Shown here piece by piece: positions 36,002 through 45,929 of a stretch of DNA of 64,000 nucleotides. The first letter of the stretch is position 1, and every line of letters starts with the position of its first letter. The DNA is from Cytophagaceae bacterium (GTDB lineage: Bacteria > Bacteroidota > Bacteroidia > Cytophagales > Spirosomataceae), in contig SXXW01000033.1 in the NCBI GenBank assembly GCA_005791165.1, positions 62,001 to 126,000 on the forward strand, in the 5' to 3' direction. The notes beneath the pieces were generated by a model. The model was not told the DNA's origin. It worked only from the letters and a program-made list of their open reading frames with translations, and did no database searches. A program made the translations under genes and the position numbers.

Positions 36002-37390
36002 TTGGCTTTAATTAAATCAATTTCAGGCATCCGAGGTACCATCGGAGGTAAACCGGGCGAAGGCCTCAGTCCCATCGACGTAGTTACTTTTGCTGCCGCT
36101 TATGGCACTTGGCTCCAGCGAGTAGGGCATGCATCGAACACCATTGTTTTAGGTAGAGATGCTCGAATTTCAGGTTCCATGGTGTCATCCTTGGTGGCCA
36201 ATACCCTGATCGGTTTGGGTTGGGATGTCTTAGATATAGGATTATCTACTACTCCCACCGTTGAACTAGCGGTTCCTTGGACGCAGGCTGCCGGTGGAAT
36301 TATCATCACAGCAAGCCACAATCCAGCTCAATGGAACGCACTTAAATTGTTGAATCATTTAGGCGAATTTATATCGGATGCGGATGGAAAGGATTTGTTG
36401 GCGATTGCCGAAAATCAAGATTTTTCATTTGTTGAAGTACATGATTTGGGCGAATACAAGGAGGATCATTCTTTCTTGGACCATCATATTCAACATGTTT
36501 TAGGTCTTCGTGGGGTTCATGCAGATCAAATATCTAAAGCAAATTTCCGAGTATTGGTGGATGCCGTTAATTCCACTGGAGGAATTGTTGTCCCCGATTT
36601 ATTACGTGCCTTGGGTGTGAATAATGTGGATGTGATTTATGGAGAACCAACAGGCCATTTTGCGCATAATCCAGAACCTTTACCAGAGAATTTAGGGGTA
36701 ATGATTTCCAAGATGAAAGAAGGAAATTATGATCTAGGTATTGTGGTCGATCCCGATGTAGACCGTTTGTGTTTTATTTCGGAGGATGGAACGCCTTTTG
36801 GAGAAGAATATACGTTAGTTGCGATAGCAGATTATGTATTGTCATTAGGTACGGGTAATACGGTTTCTAATTTATCGTCTACGCGCGCTTTACGCGATGT
36901 GACCGAAAAGCATGGAGGAAGCTATTTTGCGGCGGCTGTTGGCGAGGTCAATGTCGTCAACCAAATGAAGGCTCAGCAGGCTGTTATCGGCGGAGAAGGC
37001 AATGGAGGCGTTATTTTTCCTGAATCACATTATGGTCGGGATGCTTTGGTCGGGATTGGTTTGTTTCTGACGTATTTAGCCCAAAAAGGGATTAAATCAT
37101 CAGAACTACGAGCTACTTTTCCTTCCTATGTTATTTCAAAAAATAAAATCGAGTTATCGGCCAATTTGAATGTTGATTTAATCTTATCGACGGTAGCTGA
37201 GAAATATAAAGACCAACAGGTTAACACGATCGATGGAGTAAAAATAGATTTTCCAGATCGTTGGATACACTTAAGAAAATCAAATACCGAACCCATCATT
37301 CGAATTTACGCGGAGGCCCCTAACGAGGAGGAAGCCAATACACTTGCACAACAAATTATACAGGTAATCGAAGAAATTGCCTCCAACTAA
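36002..37390 (+). CDS. glmM: Phosphoglucosamine mutase
   Basis: A 462-residue hexose-phosphate mutase converting glucosamine 6-phosphate to glucosamine 1-phosphate for UDP-GlcNAc. The phosphoserine loop is ITASHNPAQWNALK (S105), the metal loop DPDVDRLCF lies near 250, the sugar-binding GEGNGG is near 335 and the phosphate loop RKSNTEPIIRIYAEA near 430. The start is a TTG, since LIKSISGIRGTIGG directly after it is the family N-terminus and no in-frame ATG lies upstream. A phosphomannomutase activity is possible. A cysteine desulfurase gene follows six bases later. Confidence 0.92.
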   Translation: MALIKSISGIRGTIGGKPGEGLSPIDVVTFAAAYGTWLQRVGHASNTIVLGRDARISGSMVSSLVANTLIGLGWDVLDIGLSTTPTVELAVPWTQAAGGIIITASHNPAQWNALKLLNHLGEFISDADGKDLLAIAENQDFSFVEVHDLGEYKEDHSFLDHHIQHVLGLRGVHADQISKANFRVLVDAVNSTGGIVVPDLLRALGVNNVDVIYGEPTGHFAHNPEPLPENLGVMISKMKEGNYDLGIVVDPDVDRLCFISEDGTPFGEEYTLVAIADYVLSLGTGNTVSNLSSTRALRDVTEKHGGSYFAAAVGEVNVVNQMKAQQAVIGGEGNGGVIFPESHYGRDALVGIGLFLTYLAQKGIKSSELRATFPSYVISKNKIELSANLNVDLILSTVAEKYKDQQVNTIDGVKIDFPDRWIHLRKSNTEPIIRIYAEAPNEEEANTLAQQIIQVIEEIASN

Positions 37391-37396
37391 TAAGGT

Positions 37397-38542
37397 ATGA
37401 ATTCAAAACAATCGCCGATTTACTTAGATAATGCGGCTACTACCCCCATAGACCCTGAGGTATGGAAGGAAATGCAGCCCTATTTTGAGCAGTTTACGGC
37501 AAACCCCTCGTCGATTCATTCGCATGGCCGACAAGCCAAAGTGATCGTTGAAAAAGCTAGAAAGACGATTGCCACCTTATTAAATGCCTCTCCGTCGGAA
37601 ATATTTTTCACATCTGGAGGTACGGAAGCAGATAATACGGTGATTCAATCTGCCGTTTTATATGGCGGAGTTAAGACGATTATTACCTCACCTTTAGAGC
37701 ACCATGCCGTTTTACATACGGCGGAGGCATGGGAAAAATTGGGAATGGTAGACCTGAAAATGGTCAAGGTAGATGCGAATGGGGTTATTGATTTAGCTGA
37801 TTTGGAAAAATTGTTATCTGCTTCGCCCGACGCCTTAGTGAGTTTGATGCAGGGAAATAATGAAATTGGGAATTTATTGGATTTGCATGCAGTGGGTGAT
37901 TTATGTGAAAAATATGGTGCTCTATTTCACTCAGATACGGTTCAAACGATGGGACATTTTGTGCACAATGTGCAAGAATTACCCGTTCATTTTTTAGTTG
38001 GCGCCGGACATAAATTTCATGGACCCAAAGGAATAGGTTTTCTCTATGCCAAATCAGGGACGAAGTTCTCTCCTTTGATGCATGGGGGTGCCCAAGAACG
38101 CAACCAACGTGGAGGCACTGAAAATGTATATGGAATGGTGGGAATTGCCAAAGCTCTTTCTTTAGCTTATGAAAAAATGGCTGATCATGAAACGCATATA
38201 AAAGATCTAAAAACATATTTCATCCAGGGTTTACAGAATAATTTCCCAGGCATTGAGTTTAATGGACTTTCAGGTGATATAGATAAAAGTTTATATACGG
38301 TTTTAAATGTACGCTTTCCTCAGGTTCAGGATGGAGATATGCTATTATTCAAACTCGACATAGAAAAAATATCAGCTTCGGGAGGGAGTGCTTGCTCTAG
38401 CGGAACTTCTGTGGGCTCTCACGTGCTGACCGCATTAAATCCAAATGCGGAAGGTGCAGCTGTTCGATTCTCGTTTTCGAAAAATAATACTCGGGCAGAA
38501 ATCGATCGCGTATTGGAGGTTCTGCTCAAAATAATAAGCTAA
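37397..38542 (+). CDS. Cysteine desulfurase (NifS/IscS family)
   Basis: A 381-residue PLP enzyme releasing sulfur from cysteine for Fe-S clusters or thiolation. The PLP lysine is K206 in GAGHKFHGPKG. The persulfide cysteine is C333 in SGGSACSSGTSVGSH, the short-loop group I arrangement. The start YLDNAATTPIDPEV is family-typical. It is close behind glmM and no isc/suf partner is adjacent, so the acceptor is open. Confidence 0.93.
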   Translation: MNSKQSPIYLDNAATTPIDPEVWKEMQPYFEQFTANPSSIHSHGRQAKVIVEKARKTIATLLNASPSEIFFTSGGTEADNTVIQSAVLYGGVKTIITSPLEHHAVLHTAEAWEKLGMVDLKMVKVDANGVIDLADLEKLLSASPDALVSLMQGNNEIGNLLDLHAVGDLCEKYGALFHSDTVQTMGHFVHNVQELPVHFLVGAGHKFHGPKGIGFLYAKSGTKFSPLMHGGAQERNQRGGTENVYGMVGIAKALSLAYEKMADHETHIKDLKTYFIQGLQNNFPGIEFNGLSGDIDKSLYTVLNVRFPQVQDGDMLLFKLDIEKISASGGSACSSGTSVGSHVLTALNPNAEGAAVRFSFSKNNTRAEIDRVLEVLLKIIS

Positions 38543-38566
38543 GAAGCCTAATACCATTTACCTAAT

Positions 38567-40039
38567 TTAATAAGCTCTAGCAAAAACCACACGGTGCTCG
38601 GAAGTTGACCCAGTCAAAATACATTTACCCGTTTCTTTTTTGACACCTAAAGGAATACATCGAATGGTCGCTTTAGTCAATTCCTTTATTTTTTCTTCCG
38701 TCTCTGAAGTTCCGTCCCAATGTGCAGAGATGAATCCACCTTCTTCGATTTTCGTTTGAAATTCTTCCCAGGTATTCACTTCGTGGGTATTTGATTCACG
38801 GAATGCGAATGCTTTGGCATAAATTTTTTCTTGAATGTCTTGCAATGTGTCAATGACCACTTGCTCGATTCCGTCGAAAGGCATACTCGTTTTTTCTCTG
38901 GTATCTCTTCTAGCAAGTTCAACGGTTCCATTTTCAATATCTCTACCGCCAATAGCCAGGCGAATAGGGACTCCTTTTAATTCGTATTCGGCAAATTTAA
39001 ATCCAGGACTTTGATTTTCTGAAGTGTCAAATTTCACCGATACCCCTTGTTTTTTCAAAGCTTTTACTAAAGGATCTATTTTATCTTTGATTAAGTTCAA
39101 TTGCTCATCTCCCTTGTAAATTGGAACGATAACGACTTGGATGGGCGCTAGTTTGGGAGGTAAAACTAAACCCTGATCATCGGAATGCGCCATGATTAAA
39201 GCACCCATTAATCGGGTAGACACACCCCATGAGGTTCCCCAAACATAATCTAATTGGTTTTCTTTGCTTAGAAATTTTACGTCAAAAGCCTTAGCAAAAT
39301 TTTGGCCTAAAAAATGAGAGGTACCAGCTTGCAATGCCTTCCCATCCTGCATTAATGCTTCGATGCAATAGGTTTCTTCCGCTCCAGCAAATCGTTCATT
39401 AGCTGTTTTTATCCCCTTTAAAACAGGCATCGCCATAAAGTTTTCAGCAAACTCCGCATATACTTCGAGCATTTGTTCGGTTTCGGCAATGGCTTCTTTT
39501 TTAGTCGCATGGGCCGTATGACCTTCTTGCCACAAGAATTCAGCTGTTCTTAAGAAAAGGCGCGTGCGCATTTCCCAACGAACCACATTGGCCCATTGAT
39601 TAATCAATAAAGGTAAATCTCTATATGATTGAATCCAGTTTTTGTAGGATGACCAAATGACTGTTTCGGAGGTCGGTCGGACGATCAATTCCTCTTCCAA
39701 TTTTGCGTCTGGATCTACAATGACACCTCCGCCATTAGGATCATTTTTTAATCGATAATGAGTGACTACGGCACATTCTTTGGCAAATCCTTCTACGTGT
39801 GAAGCTTCTTTGGAAAGGAACGATTTAGGAATAAATAAAGGGAAATAGGCATTTGTGTGTCCCGTTTCTTTAAACATGTCATCTAAGGCCCTTTGCATTT
39901 TCTCCCAGATTGAATATCCATAGGGTTTTATGATCATACAACCTCTTACGGCAGAATTTTCAGCTAAATCAGCTCGTTTAACTAATTCATTATACCACTC
40001 AGAATAGTTCTCGGCGCGACTTGGTAGGGATTTACTCAT
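38567..40039 (-). CDS. proS: Prolyl-tRNA synthetase (type 3, archaeal/eukaryote-like)
   Basis: A 490-residue class II aminoacyl-tRNA synthetase without the bacterial-type INS editing insertion. Motif 2 is in [22 protein letters not shown] and motif 3 in [25 protein letters not shown]. The anticodon-binding domain follows, then a C-terminal zinc-like domain ending VFARAY. The length and order are those of the ProS type 3 used by Bacteroidota. It is a single gene with its own promoter box. Confidence 0.96.
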   Translation of the reverse strand: MSKSLPSRAENYSEWYNELVKRADLAENSAVRGCMIIKPYGYSIWEKMQRALDDMFKETGHTNAYFPLFIPKSFLSKEASHVEGFAKECAVVTHYRLKNDPNGGGVIVDPDAKLEEELIVRPTSETVIWSSYKNWIQSYRDLPLLINQWANVVRWEMRTRLFLRTAEFLWQEGHTAHATKKEAIAETEQMLEVYAEFAENFMAMPVLKGIKTANERFAGAEETYCIEALMQDGKALQAGTSHFLGQNFAKAFDVKFLSKENQLDYVWGTSWGVSTRLMGALIMAHSDDQGLVLPPKLAPIQVVIVPIYKGDEQLNLIKDKIDPLVKALKKQGVSVKFDTSENQSPGFKFAEYELKGVPIRLAIGGRDIENGTVELARRDTREKTSMPFDGIEQVVIDTLQDIQEKIYAKAFAFRESNTHEVNTWEEFQTKIEEGGFISAHWDGTSETEEKIKELTKATIRCIPLGVKKETGKCILTGSTSEHRVVFARAY

Positions 40040-40118
40040 ATATATTTTTGGAAATCGTAATTTTAAAGATATTTATCGTTTTATTTGTAAACTTTTTTAG
40101 TCTCAAATTTGTTGGAGA

Positions 40119-40126
40119 CAAAGATA
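40119..40126 (-). promoter_or_regulatory. -7 box (TATCTTTG) for proS
   Basis: Leftward 40126-40119 reads TATCTTTG, matching TAnnTTTG, 79 bases before the proS ATG. The leader between them is too short to hold a T-box. Confidence 0.45.
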
Positions 40127-40169
40127 CAGTTTTGTCCTAGGTTTTTAACATGTATAACACTCAAATCCA

Positions 40170-41195
40170 ATGAAAAATCACTCGATTTTATTTTTGTTGC
40201 TTGTTGGTTTAATTATTATACAAGCTTGTACTGTTGTTCAAAATAATTCTTCGGATGTAACGAACCAATCAAAATTGGTTGCCGATGACCTCTACGATAA
40301 TCCTGTCCAGACTGCTGCAATACCTAAGAAAAAGAAGAAGTCTGATTTTTTAGACTTTCAAGATGATGCCACTTTAATTGAAGAAGAGGATGGTTTAGCT
40401 GCTGCAGCTGAGCCTAATTATTTAAATTCTCGAGCCGTATATGCCAGTCAATATGATCAAGGGTACGCCAATGGATTTTCATCGGGTTTGATGAATGCCA
40501 ACCCTTGGAATAATTGGTATACCAATCCTTTCATATCTTTTGGAACCGGTTTTGGTTCTCGTTGGGCTTCTCCATTAGCCTCTTGGCGTTTAGCAGATCC
40601 CTATTATTTTGGATCCATGTCCTCTATGTATGGGCCTATGATGTATTCTAGTTTTGCTTATCAATCTAGTTTCATGATGAATCCATATTTTTACGATCCT
40701 TTTTATCGGATGTCTGCGTTTTCAAATCCGTTTAATTCGATGTATGGGGGAATGTATGGTTTTGGGATGTTTGGGCCAACCAACATCTATAACTACTATG
40801 GAGGCTTAAATTCAAGTTATGCCTCGTATAATTCAAATAATTATAATTCGGTAGATCCTGTACGAGTGAGCAGACGTGGAGCTAGAGAAGATGGAATGTC
40901 CAATCGCTATGGGGGTGAGAATTATAACAATGCGCCAAGGGGCAATTCCAATTCATATAATTCGAATGGGACTAATCAACAAAGAGTCAACTCTAGATCA
41001 ACGGATGTAAGTGGGGAGTCCATGGTGGCACCTTCTCGTAGGAATTCGAATTATGAATATAGAGCCGCTCCTCAAAATAATTCAGTTCCTCAATACCAGA
41101 ATAGAACAGAATCCTACAGCGCTCCATCGACCAATTATGGAAGTTCAAGCGGAGGAAGTTCAGGGGGTGGAAGTTCAACAAGAGGACCTAGGTAA
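40170..41195 (+). CDS. Hypothetical lipoprotein with Tyr/Asn/Ser/Gly-rich low-complexity tail
   Basis: A 341-residue protein with a lipobox IIQAC (Cys20), so a lipoprotein. A short lysine-rich patch KKKKKSDFLDF follows. Residues about 95-215 are rich in Tyr, Phe, Met, Asn and Pro (WNNWYTNPFISFGTGFGS, MYGPMMYSS, MMNPYFYDPF), and the last 120 residues are Asn/Ser/Arg/Gly-rich and probably disordered. No family is recognised. It lies three bases before a FadL-like outer-membrane protein, so the two may work together at the outer membrane. Confidence 0.82.
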   Translation: MKNHSILFLLLVGLIIIQACTVVQNNSSDVTNQSKLVADDLYDNPVQTAAIPKKKKKSDFLDFQDDATLIEEEDGLAAAAEPNYLNSRAVYASQYDQGYANGFSSGLMNANPWNNWYTNPFISFGTGFGSRWASPLASWRLADPYYFGSMSSMYGPMMYSSFAYQSSFMMNPYFYDPFYRMSAFSNPFNSMYGGMYGFGMFGPTNIYNYYGGLNSSYASYNSNNYNSVDPVRVSRRGAREDGMSNRYGGENYNNAPRGNSNSYNSNGTNQQRVNSRSTDVSGESMVAPSRRNSNYEYRAAPQNNSVPQYQNRTESYSAPSTNYGSSSGGSSGGGSSTRGPR

Positions 41196-41198
41196 AAT

Positions 41199-42758
41199 AT
41201 GAATCGTATTTTTTTGTTTGTCTTTTTGGGCCTAGGTAGCCTAACGGCAGTCAATGCACAGATTTATTCTTATTCGAATTTGGCCAAGAGTTTTTCAACT
41301 GCCTACTCCACGAGTTCACCCCGTATGCAGGCCATGGGTGGGGTCCATAGTACATTAGGTGCGGATATAAGTTCAATTTCTGGAAATCCAGCCGGTTTAG
41401 GATTTTACAATCGTTCTGAAGTGGCTTTAGGCCTTGGTTATGTTTCTTCCAAGACTGAATCAAATTATCTTTCCGAATCGTCTTCAAAATCAAATTCATT
41501 TGTCCAATTGCCTATTTTTGGTTTGGTCTTAGGAAGTCCAGCTGAACTTTCCGCATCTCAGTGGCATGGTAGCTTTGGTATAGGTTTCTCTAGACAAGTC
41601 ATCTTTGCCCAACCTATATCTATTTCAGGAGTTAATAACCGTAGTTCTTTGTTGGACAAGTTCATCGAAAAAGCAAATGACAAAGGTGCTACAGGTGAAA
41701 GTTTAGACGACGAATATAATTCCTATAGTAAAACGGCGGATAGTCCTGAAGCGGTGGCCTATCAGGCCTATTTGATCAATCCCAATGCAAAAACGGGTGG
41801 CGCTCCATTTCAAAGGTATGAGGCTAATTTACCGACGCGCCAAATGGGTAGCGCTGATAATGAGGGATCACTGAGTCAGTGGGATATTAGTTATGGAGCT
41901 TCCTATTTAAATAAATTTTATTTGGGTGTGGGTTTGCACTTTTCTAAAATAAATGCGATTTCCACTACTTATTGGCAAGAAGAATTTGTAGGCGCCAATA
42001 ATGTTTTGGGATTATCATATCAAGAAAAATTGGTCAATACGGGCTCGGGAATTTCAGCGACTTTGGGTATGATTTATAAATTAAATTCGAATCTTCGAGT
42101 ATCATTTGCGCTTAATACTCCTATGTTTTTTGACCAAATGAATGAACGATATGACGCTACATTAAATCCTAGGGTTTATGGCATCCCATCGTTTGATTCA
42201 AAGGGAAATCCAATCACCATTACGAGGGTAGGAGCGGTGAAATTGACCCCGAATGAATTCACATACCAACTAACCACGCCCTTCAAAATTTCTGGCGGTG
42301 CGGCCTATTTTTTTGGAAAAAGGGGCTTATTAAGTCTTGATTTGGAATATGTCAATTACCCAGGTATGCGCGTTTCATCTGCTGAATTATCGGCAACAGA
42401 TAATATAAATTTTGAGAATAAGTACAACGGACAAACAAAGAAAAATTTCCAATCGGCCCTCAACATAAAATTAGGGACTGAAATTAGATTGAGTGCTAAT
42501 TTCAATCTTCGGGGTGGTGTGGCCACTTGGGGGAATACTTATTCGCCAACCTATGATTCGATCGATCGTACCGTGCTTCAAATTTCTAGTGGTTTAGGAT
42601 ATCGAGCAAACCAGTTTTATATTGATTTGACTGCTTATCAAAGAACCTCTAAAGAGGCATTCACACCCTACACGTTGAAAAATACGGCGGATTATTCTTC
42701 GGCAAATTTGAACTTGACAAGTATGCAATTCATGATAGGTACGGGAGTTTATTTTTAA
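41199..42758 (+). CDS. OmpP1/FadL-family outer-membrane porin-like protein
   Basis: A 519-residue beta-barrel protein with a signal peptide ending at AVNAQ. The post-signal part (FSTAYSTSSPRMQAMGGVHSTLG, then NPAGLGFYNRSEVALGLGY) is the hatch-like N-terminus of the FadL/TodX family, which moves hydrophobic compounds across the outer membrane. The rest alternates like barrel strands and ends in MIGTGVYF with a terminal aromatic residue. It is probably co-transcribed with the preceding lipoprotein. The 3-prime end shares TTAA with the convergent aroK stop. Confidence 0.85.
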   Translation: MNRIFLFVFLGLGSLTAVNAQIYSYSNLAKSFSTAYSTSSPRMQAMGGVHSTLGADISSISGNPAGLGFYNRSEVALGLGYVSSKTESNYLSESSSKSNSFVQLPIFGLVLGSPAELSASQWHGSFGIGFSRQVIFAQPISISGVNNRSSLLDKFIEKANDKGATGESLDDEYNSYSKTADSPEAVAYQAYLINPNAKTGGAPFQRYEANLPTRQMGSADNEGSLSQWDISYGASYLNKFYLGVGLHFSKINAISTTYWQEEFVGANNVLGLSYQEKLVNTGSGISATLGMIYKLNSNLRVSFALNTPMFFDQMNERYDATLNPRVYGIPSFDSKGNPITITRVGAVKLTPNEFTYQLTTPFKISGGAAYFFGKRGLLSLDLEYVNYPGMRVSSAELSATDNINFENKYNGQTKKNFQSALNIKLGTEIRLSANFNLRGGVATWGNTYSPTYDSIDRTVLQISSGLGYRANQFYIDLTAYQRTSKEAFTPYTLKNTADYSSANLNLTSMQFMIGTGVYF

Positions 42759-43273
42759 ACCGGAATATACTGATCCAACAACCATAGGAGTTGGGTCACG
42801 GATATTTCACCATCCACTTGAATATCGGCTTGCTTATAAAAGGGCAAACGATCTTCAAAAGTCTTTTTAATCGTATCGATCACGACTTCTTCGCTTTGGC
42901 TTTTATCTAATAGGGGTCTATTGTTTCCTTGGGCTTTATATAATCTTTTCGCTAGGTCATTCACATCGACATTTAAAAACACACTCACCCCGTTATTTTT
43001 AATGAATTCCATGTTATCGTTAAAGCAAGGAACTCCACCACCGGTCGCGATGACCATCGATTGATCAGGTTGAAATCCGTGCAAGGTCTTTTTTTCTAAC
43101 TCTCTAAAGTGGCTTTCTCCTTGGCCAGAAAATATTTCTGATATGGTTTTTTGTTCACGGGTCTCGATCAATTTGTCCATGTCGGTAAAGCTGTAACCCA
43201 AATTTCTAGCCAATTCTTTTCCTAATGTACTTTTTCCCGATGAGGGCATTCCAATTAAATAAATGTTTTTCAT
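42755..43273 (-). CDS. aroK: Shikimate kinase
   Basis: A 172-residue kinase phosphorylating shikimate in aromatic amino acid synthesis. The P-loop GMPSSGKST is at 8-16, the shikimate-binding FTDMDKLIE with D31/D33 follows, and GGGVPC lies near 77. The lid RPLLDK near 118 is present. The start overlaps the BT_3928-like stop by four bases. aroQ of the same pathway is 9 kb away. Confidence 0.95.
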   Translation of the reverse strand: MKNIYLIGMPSSGKSTLGKELARNLGYSFTDMDKLIETREQKTISEIFSGQGESHFRELEKKTLHGFQPDQSMVIATGGGVPCFNDNMEFIKNNGVSVFLNVDVNDLAKRLYKAQGNNRPLLDKSQSEEVVIDTIKKTFEDRLPFYKQADIQVDGEISVTQLLWLLDQYIPV

Positions 43274-44382
43274 TCTTGCACTTTTGTTAAACGTTCTTCA
43301 ATTTCATTGGCACTGGGCAATTGAAAAGCTGACCACTTTCCTTTTACAGTTCCATCTTTTAATATCCAAATTCCTGGACTCGACCTGATAATCGTTTTTA
43401 ATACTTTGACATCAGCTGAAAAAGCTGGGAAGCTTAATTGATACCGATGCCTTAATTCATTAACTTCTGCATCTGTAGATGCTGAAACTAACCAAACCGA
43501 TATTTTTTTCTTTTCTAATTCCTTAGCTAAAATACTGATATCGGTGAATGCTTTTTCATAGGTATGATGTAGGTTGGGCACGATCACCATGACCCGATTT
43601 CCTTTAAAGCTTTCTTTCGTAAAATCAGTGGTGTCGCCTTCTGCCCATAAATGGTAATCGGTGATGAGCGGCCTCGCTTCTTTTTCATTGATCGCCTTCA
43701 TCGAAATAAACTTCGCTAAAGTGTCTGTAGGCATCTCCAATAATTCAGTTTCCTTGCCATTCATTTGATAGATGTAACTAAATTTCAGGGCTTCCCGCTC
43801 TTTCATATTTTGAGGAATATTTTCTCCTATCGCATAAGGCAGGCTATCGAATTTGGGTAAATAAAAATACGAGTAAACGCCGATTCCCACACTAATGACC
43901 ATACTGACTACCACGATTTTTAACGTACGCTCGTTTTTCTTAGCCTTCTCACAAAAAAATAAGCTGATCGTTAATAGAATCAGGAATATATCTTTTCCAA
44001 AAGAAGTCCATGGCGTGAGTTTAATAGCCTCGCCAAAGCATCCACAGTCGGTTACCTTGTTGAAATAGGCTGAATAAAAAGTTAAAAAACTAAAGAAAAG
44101 CAATATGGAAAAGATGGCCCAAAGGGTTTGTTTAGCCCGATAATTAAACCATAAGGCGATGGCTAAAACCACTTCTAGGCTACTCAGTATAATGGAAAGA
44201 ATTAATGCATAAGGAATCCAGAATTTCCAGAAGCCCGACATCCATGGAAAGTCCACTGAAAATACATCAAAATATTCCTCTAGTTTTAGTTGGGTCCCAA
44301 TGGGGTCATTCAGTTTAATAAACCCAGAAAAGAGGAATATGCTGACCAGTAAAAAGGTGGCAATTTTCGCGTAACGCTGCAT
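43270..44382 (-). CDS. DoxX/MauE-like redox-associated membrane protein (BT_3928 family)
   Basis: A 370-residue protein. The N-terminal half has four TM helices of the DoxX/MauE type, with a TDCGCFGEAIKLTPW motif near 113-127 carrying a CxC pair. The C-terminal half (about 225-370) looks thioredoxin-like (VMVIVPNLHHTYEKAF..., SSPGIWILKDGTVKGKW) but has no CxxC. Such proteins are common in Bacteroidota and thought to act in envelope redox or methionine repair; the exact reaction is unknown. It lies between DUF1599 and aroK in a compact run. Confidence 0.85.
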   Translation of the reverse strand: MQRYAKIATFLLVSIFLFSGFIKLNDPIGTQLKLEEYFDVFSVDFPWMSGFWKFWIPYALILSIILSSLEVVLAIALWFNYRAKQTLWAIFSILLFFSFLTFYSAYFNKVTDCGCFGEAIKLTPWTSFGKDIFLILLTISLFFCEKAKKNERTLKIVVVSMVISVGIGVYSYFYLPKFDSLPYAIGENIPQNMKEREALKFSYIYQMNGKETELLEMPTDTLAKFISMKAINEKEARPLITDYHLWAEGDTTDFTKESFKGNRVMVIVPNLHHTYEKAFTDISILAKELEKKKISVWLVSASTDAEVNELRHRYQLSFPAFSADVKVLKTIIRSSPGIWILKDGTVKGKWSAFQLPSANEIEERLTKVQE

Positions 44383-44388
44383 AATTTA

Positions 44389-44967
44389 TTACTGTTGGGC
44401 TTGTTGGCTTTGTTCTTCTTTCAATTTAATCAAACAAAATACGGCATAGTTTAGCATATCTTGGTAGTTGGCTTCCACCCCCTCCGATACCAAAGTAACT
44501 CCTAAATTATTCTCAATTTGCTTCGTTCTAAATATTTTCATTAGAATTAAATCGGTCATGCTGCTAACCCGCATATCTCTCCAAGCTTCCCCATAATCGT
44601 GATTTTTATTTCTTAAAAGCTCTAATGTAATTTCCACTTGATCATCGTAAATGCCACCTAATTCTTCTGGCGAAAACTCCATTTGATCCGAATTCTCAAG
44701 TGTTTTTTGGATTAATGCGATAATGCAATAATTGATGATGCCGATAAACTCGCCCTCAATTCCATCCACGATTTTTTGTTGGCCCTTATCCTGAATACTG
44801 CGTATTCTTTGTGCCTTGATAAAAATTTGATCGGTTAGGCTGGGTAAACGTAAAATTCTCCAAGAAGTCCCGTAATCTTTGTTTTTTTTATCAAACAAGG
44901 CTTTGCAGTGTGAAATTACTTGTCGATATTCGATTTCGGTTTGGGAAGGCGAAGAGTCCCGATTCAT
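44389..44967 (-). CDS. DUF1599 domain-containing protein
   Basis: A 192-residue soluble protein made of two similar halves. The repeated core is KNKDYGTSWRILRLPSLTDQI in the first half and KNHDYGEAWRDMRVSSMTDLI in the second, so the DUF1599 unit occurs twice. The family (nucleotide-modification-associated domain 1) is proposed to act on nucleotides, but no activity is established here. It is first in the DUF1599, BT_3928-like, aroK run. Confidence 0.88.
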   Translation of the reverse strand: MNRDSSPSQTEIEYRQVISHCKALFDKKNKDYGTSWRILRLPSLTDQIFIKAQRIRSIQDKGQQKIVDGIEGEFIGIINYCIIALIQKTLENSDQMEFSPEELGGIYDDQVEITLELLRNKNHDYGEAWRDMRVSSMTDLILMKIFRTKQIENNLGVTLVSEGVEANYQDMLNYAVFCLIKLKEEQSQQAQQ

Positions 44968-45044
44968 ATTACTTGGATTAGATTTCTATACTCACGTTTT
45001 TTTAGCCTACAAAAATATTTAAATTATCCTAAATTTCAGCTCAT

Positions 45045-45929
45045 TTGGATGCTCTTTTTCCAACTTTTAACACATTCTTTGTAAATGGTCAATTATTAGA
45101 CCTAGGGGGTACATTAAATTCTGCCATCTGTATGGGAATTTTAAATGTGACGCCTGATTCATTTTATGAGGGGAGTCGAATTAATTCCGTGGACGCTGCC
45201 TTGAAACAAGCTGAAAAAATGATTTCGGAGGGGGTAAGGATTTTAGACATTGGAGGCCATTCGACTCGGCCTGGTGCAGAACCAGTCGGTGAAAAGGAAG
45301 AGATTAATCGTGTAGTTCCTATCATTGAGGCTTTAAATAAGCGATTTCCCACACTCATTATATCCATTGATACCTACCGATTATCCGTTGCCAAAGCTGC
45401 ATTTGATGCTGGTGCTCACATACTTAATGATATTGGTGGAGGTCAAATGGATAAAGGAATCTTTGATTGGATTTGTTCCGAGCAAATTCCTTATGTGCTA
45501 ACGCATAGTGTCGGTAAATTTGAGGAGGTACATCACATTCCGACTTATGAGAATGTAGTTGAGGTCGTGTGGACAGATTTAGCTAAAAAGGTCCAATATC
45601 TAAGGTCAAAAGGATTGAAAAATTTACTCATAGATCCTGGCTTTGGGTTCTCTAAGTCTTTGGATCATAACTATGAACTATTATCTAAATTGGGTCAGTT
45701 TAAACTATTGGGTGCACCCATCATGGTTGGGCTTTCGCGGAAGACTATGATTCATAAATATTTACACATAGATGCGGATCAATCCTTAAATGGAAGCACT
45801 GCCTTGCATGCAATCGCTTTGAATAAAGGGGCTAGTATTTTAAGGGTTCATGATGTAAAAGAAGCCATGGAGGTCATTAAATTAGTTCATAAATTAAAAC
45901 AATATGGCGTATCAGATATTTGTGAATGA
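45045..45929 (+). CDS. folP: Dihydropteroate synthase
   Basis: A 294-residue TIM-barrel enzyme joining p-aminobenzoate and dihydropterin pyrophosphate in folate synthesis. Signatures are MGILNVTPDSFYEGS near 30, DIGGHSTRPGAEPV near 69, IDTYR, HILNDIGG and the C-terminal RVHDV. No in-frame ATG lies before residue 30, so I start at the TTG at 45045; a somewhat later unusual start is possible. The stop lies 26 bases inside the following aminotransferase gene. Confidence 0.94.
   Translation: MDALFPTFNTFFVNGQLLDLGGTLNSAICMGILNVTPDSFYEGSRINSVDAALKQAEKMISEGVRILDIGGHSTRPGAEPVGEKEEINRVVPIIEALNKRFPTLIISIDTYRLSVAKAAFDAGAHILNDIGGGQMDKGIFDWICSEQIPYVLTHSVGKFEEVHHIPTYENVVEVVWTDLAKKVQYLRSKGLKNLLIDPGFGFSKSLDHNYELLSKLGQFKLLGAPIMVGLSRKTMIHKYLHIDADQSLNGSTALHAIALNKGASILRVHDVKEAMEVIKLVHKLKQYGVSDICE

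Noticed and set aside
37785-38216. Long open frame on the minus strand (143 codons)
   Set aside because: It lies entirely within the cysteine desulfurase gene, has no recognisable family, and its composition is that of an antisense shadow.
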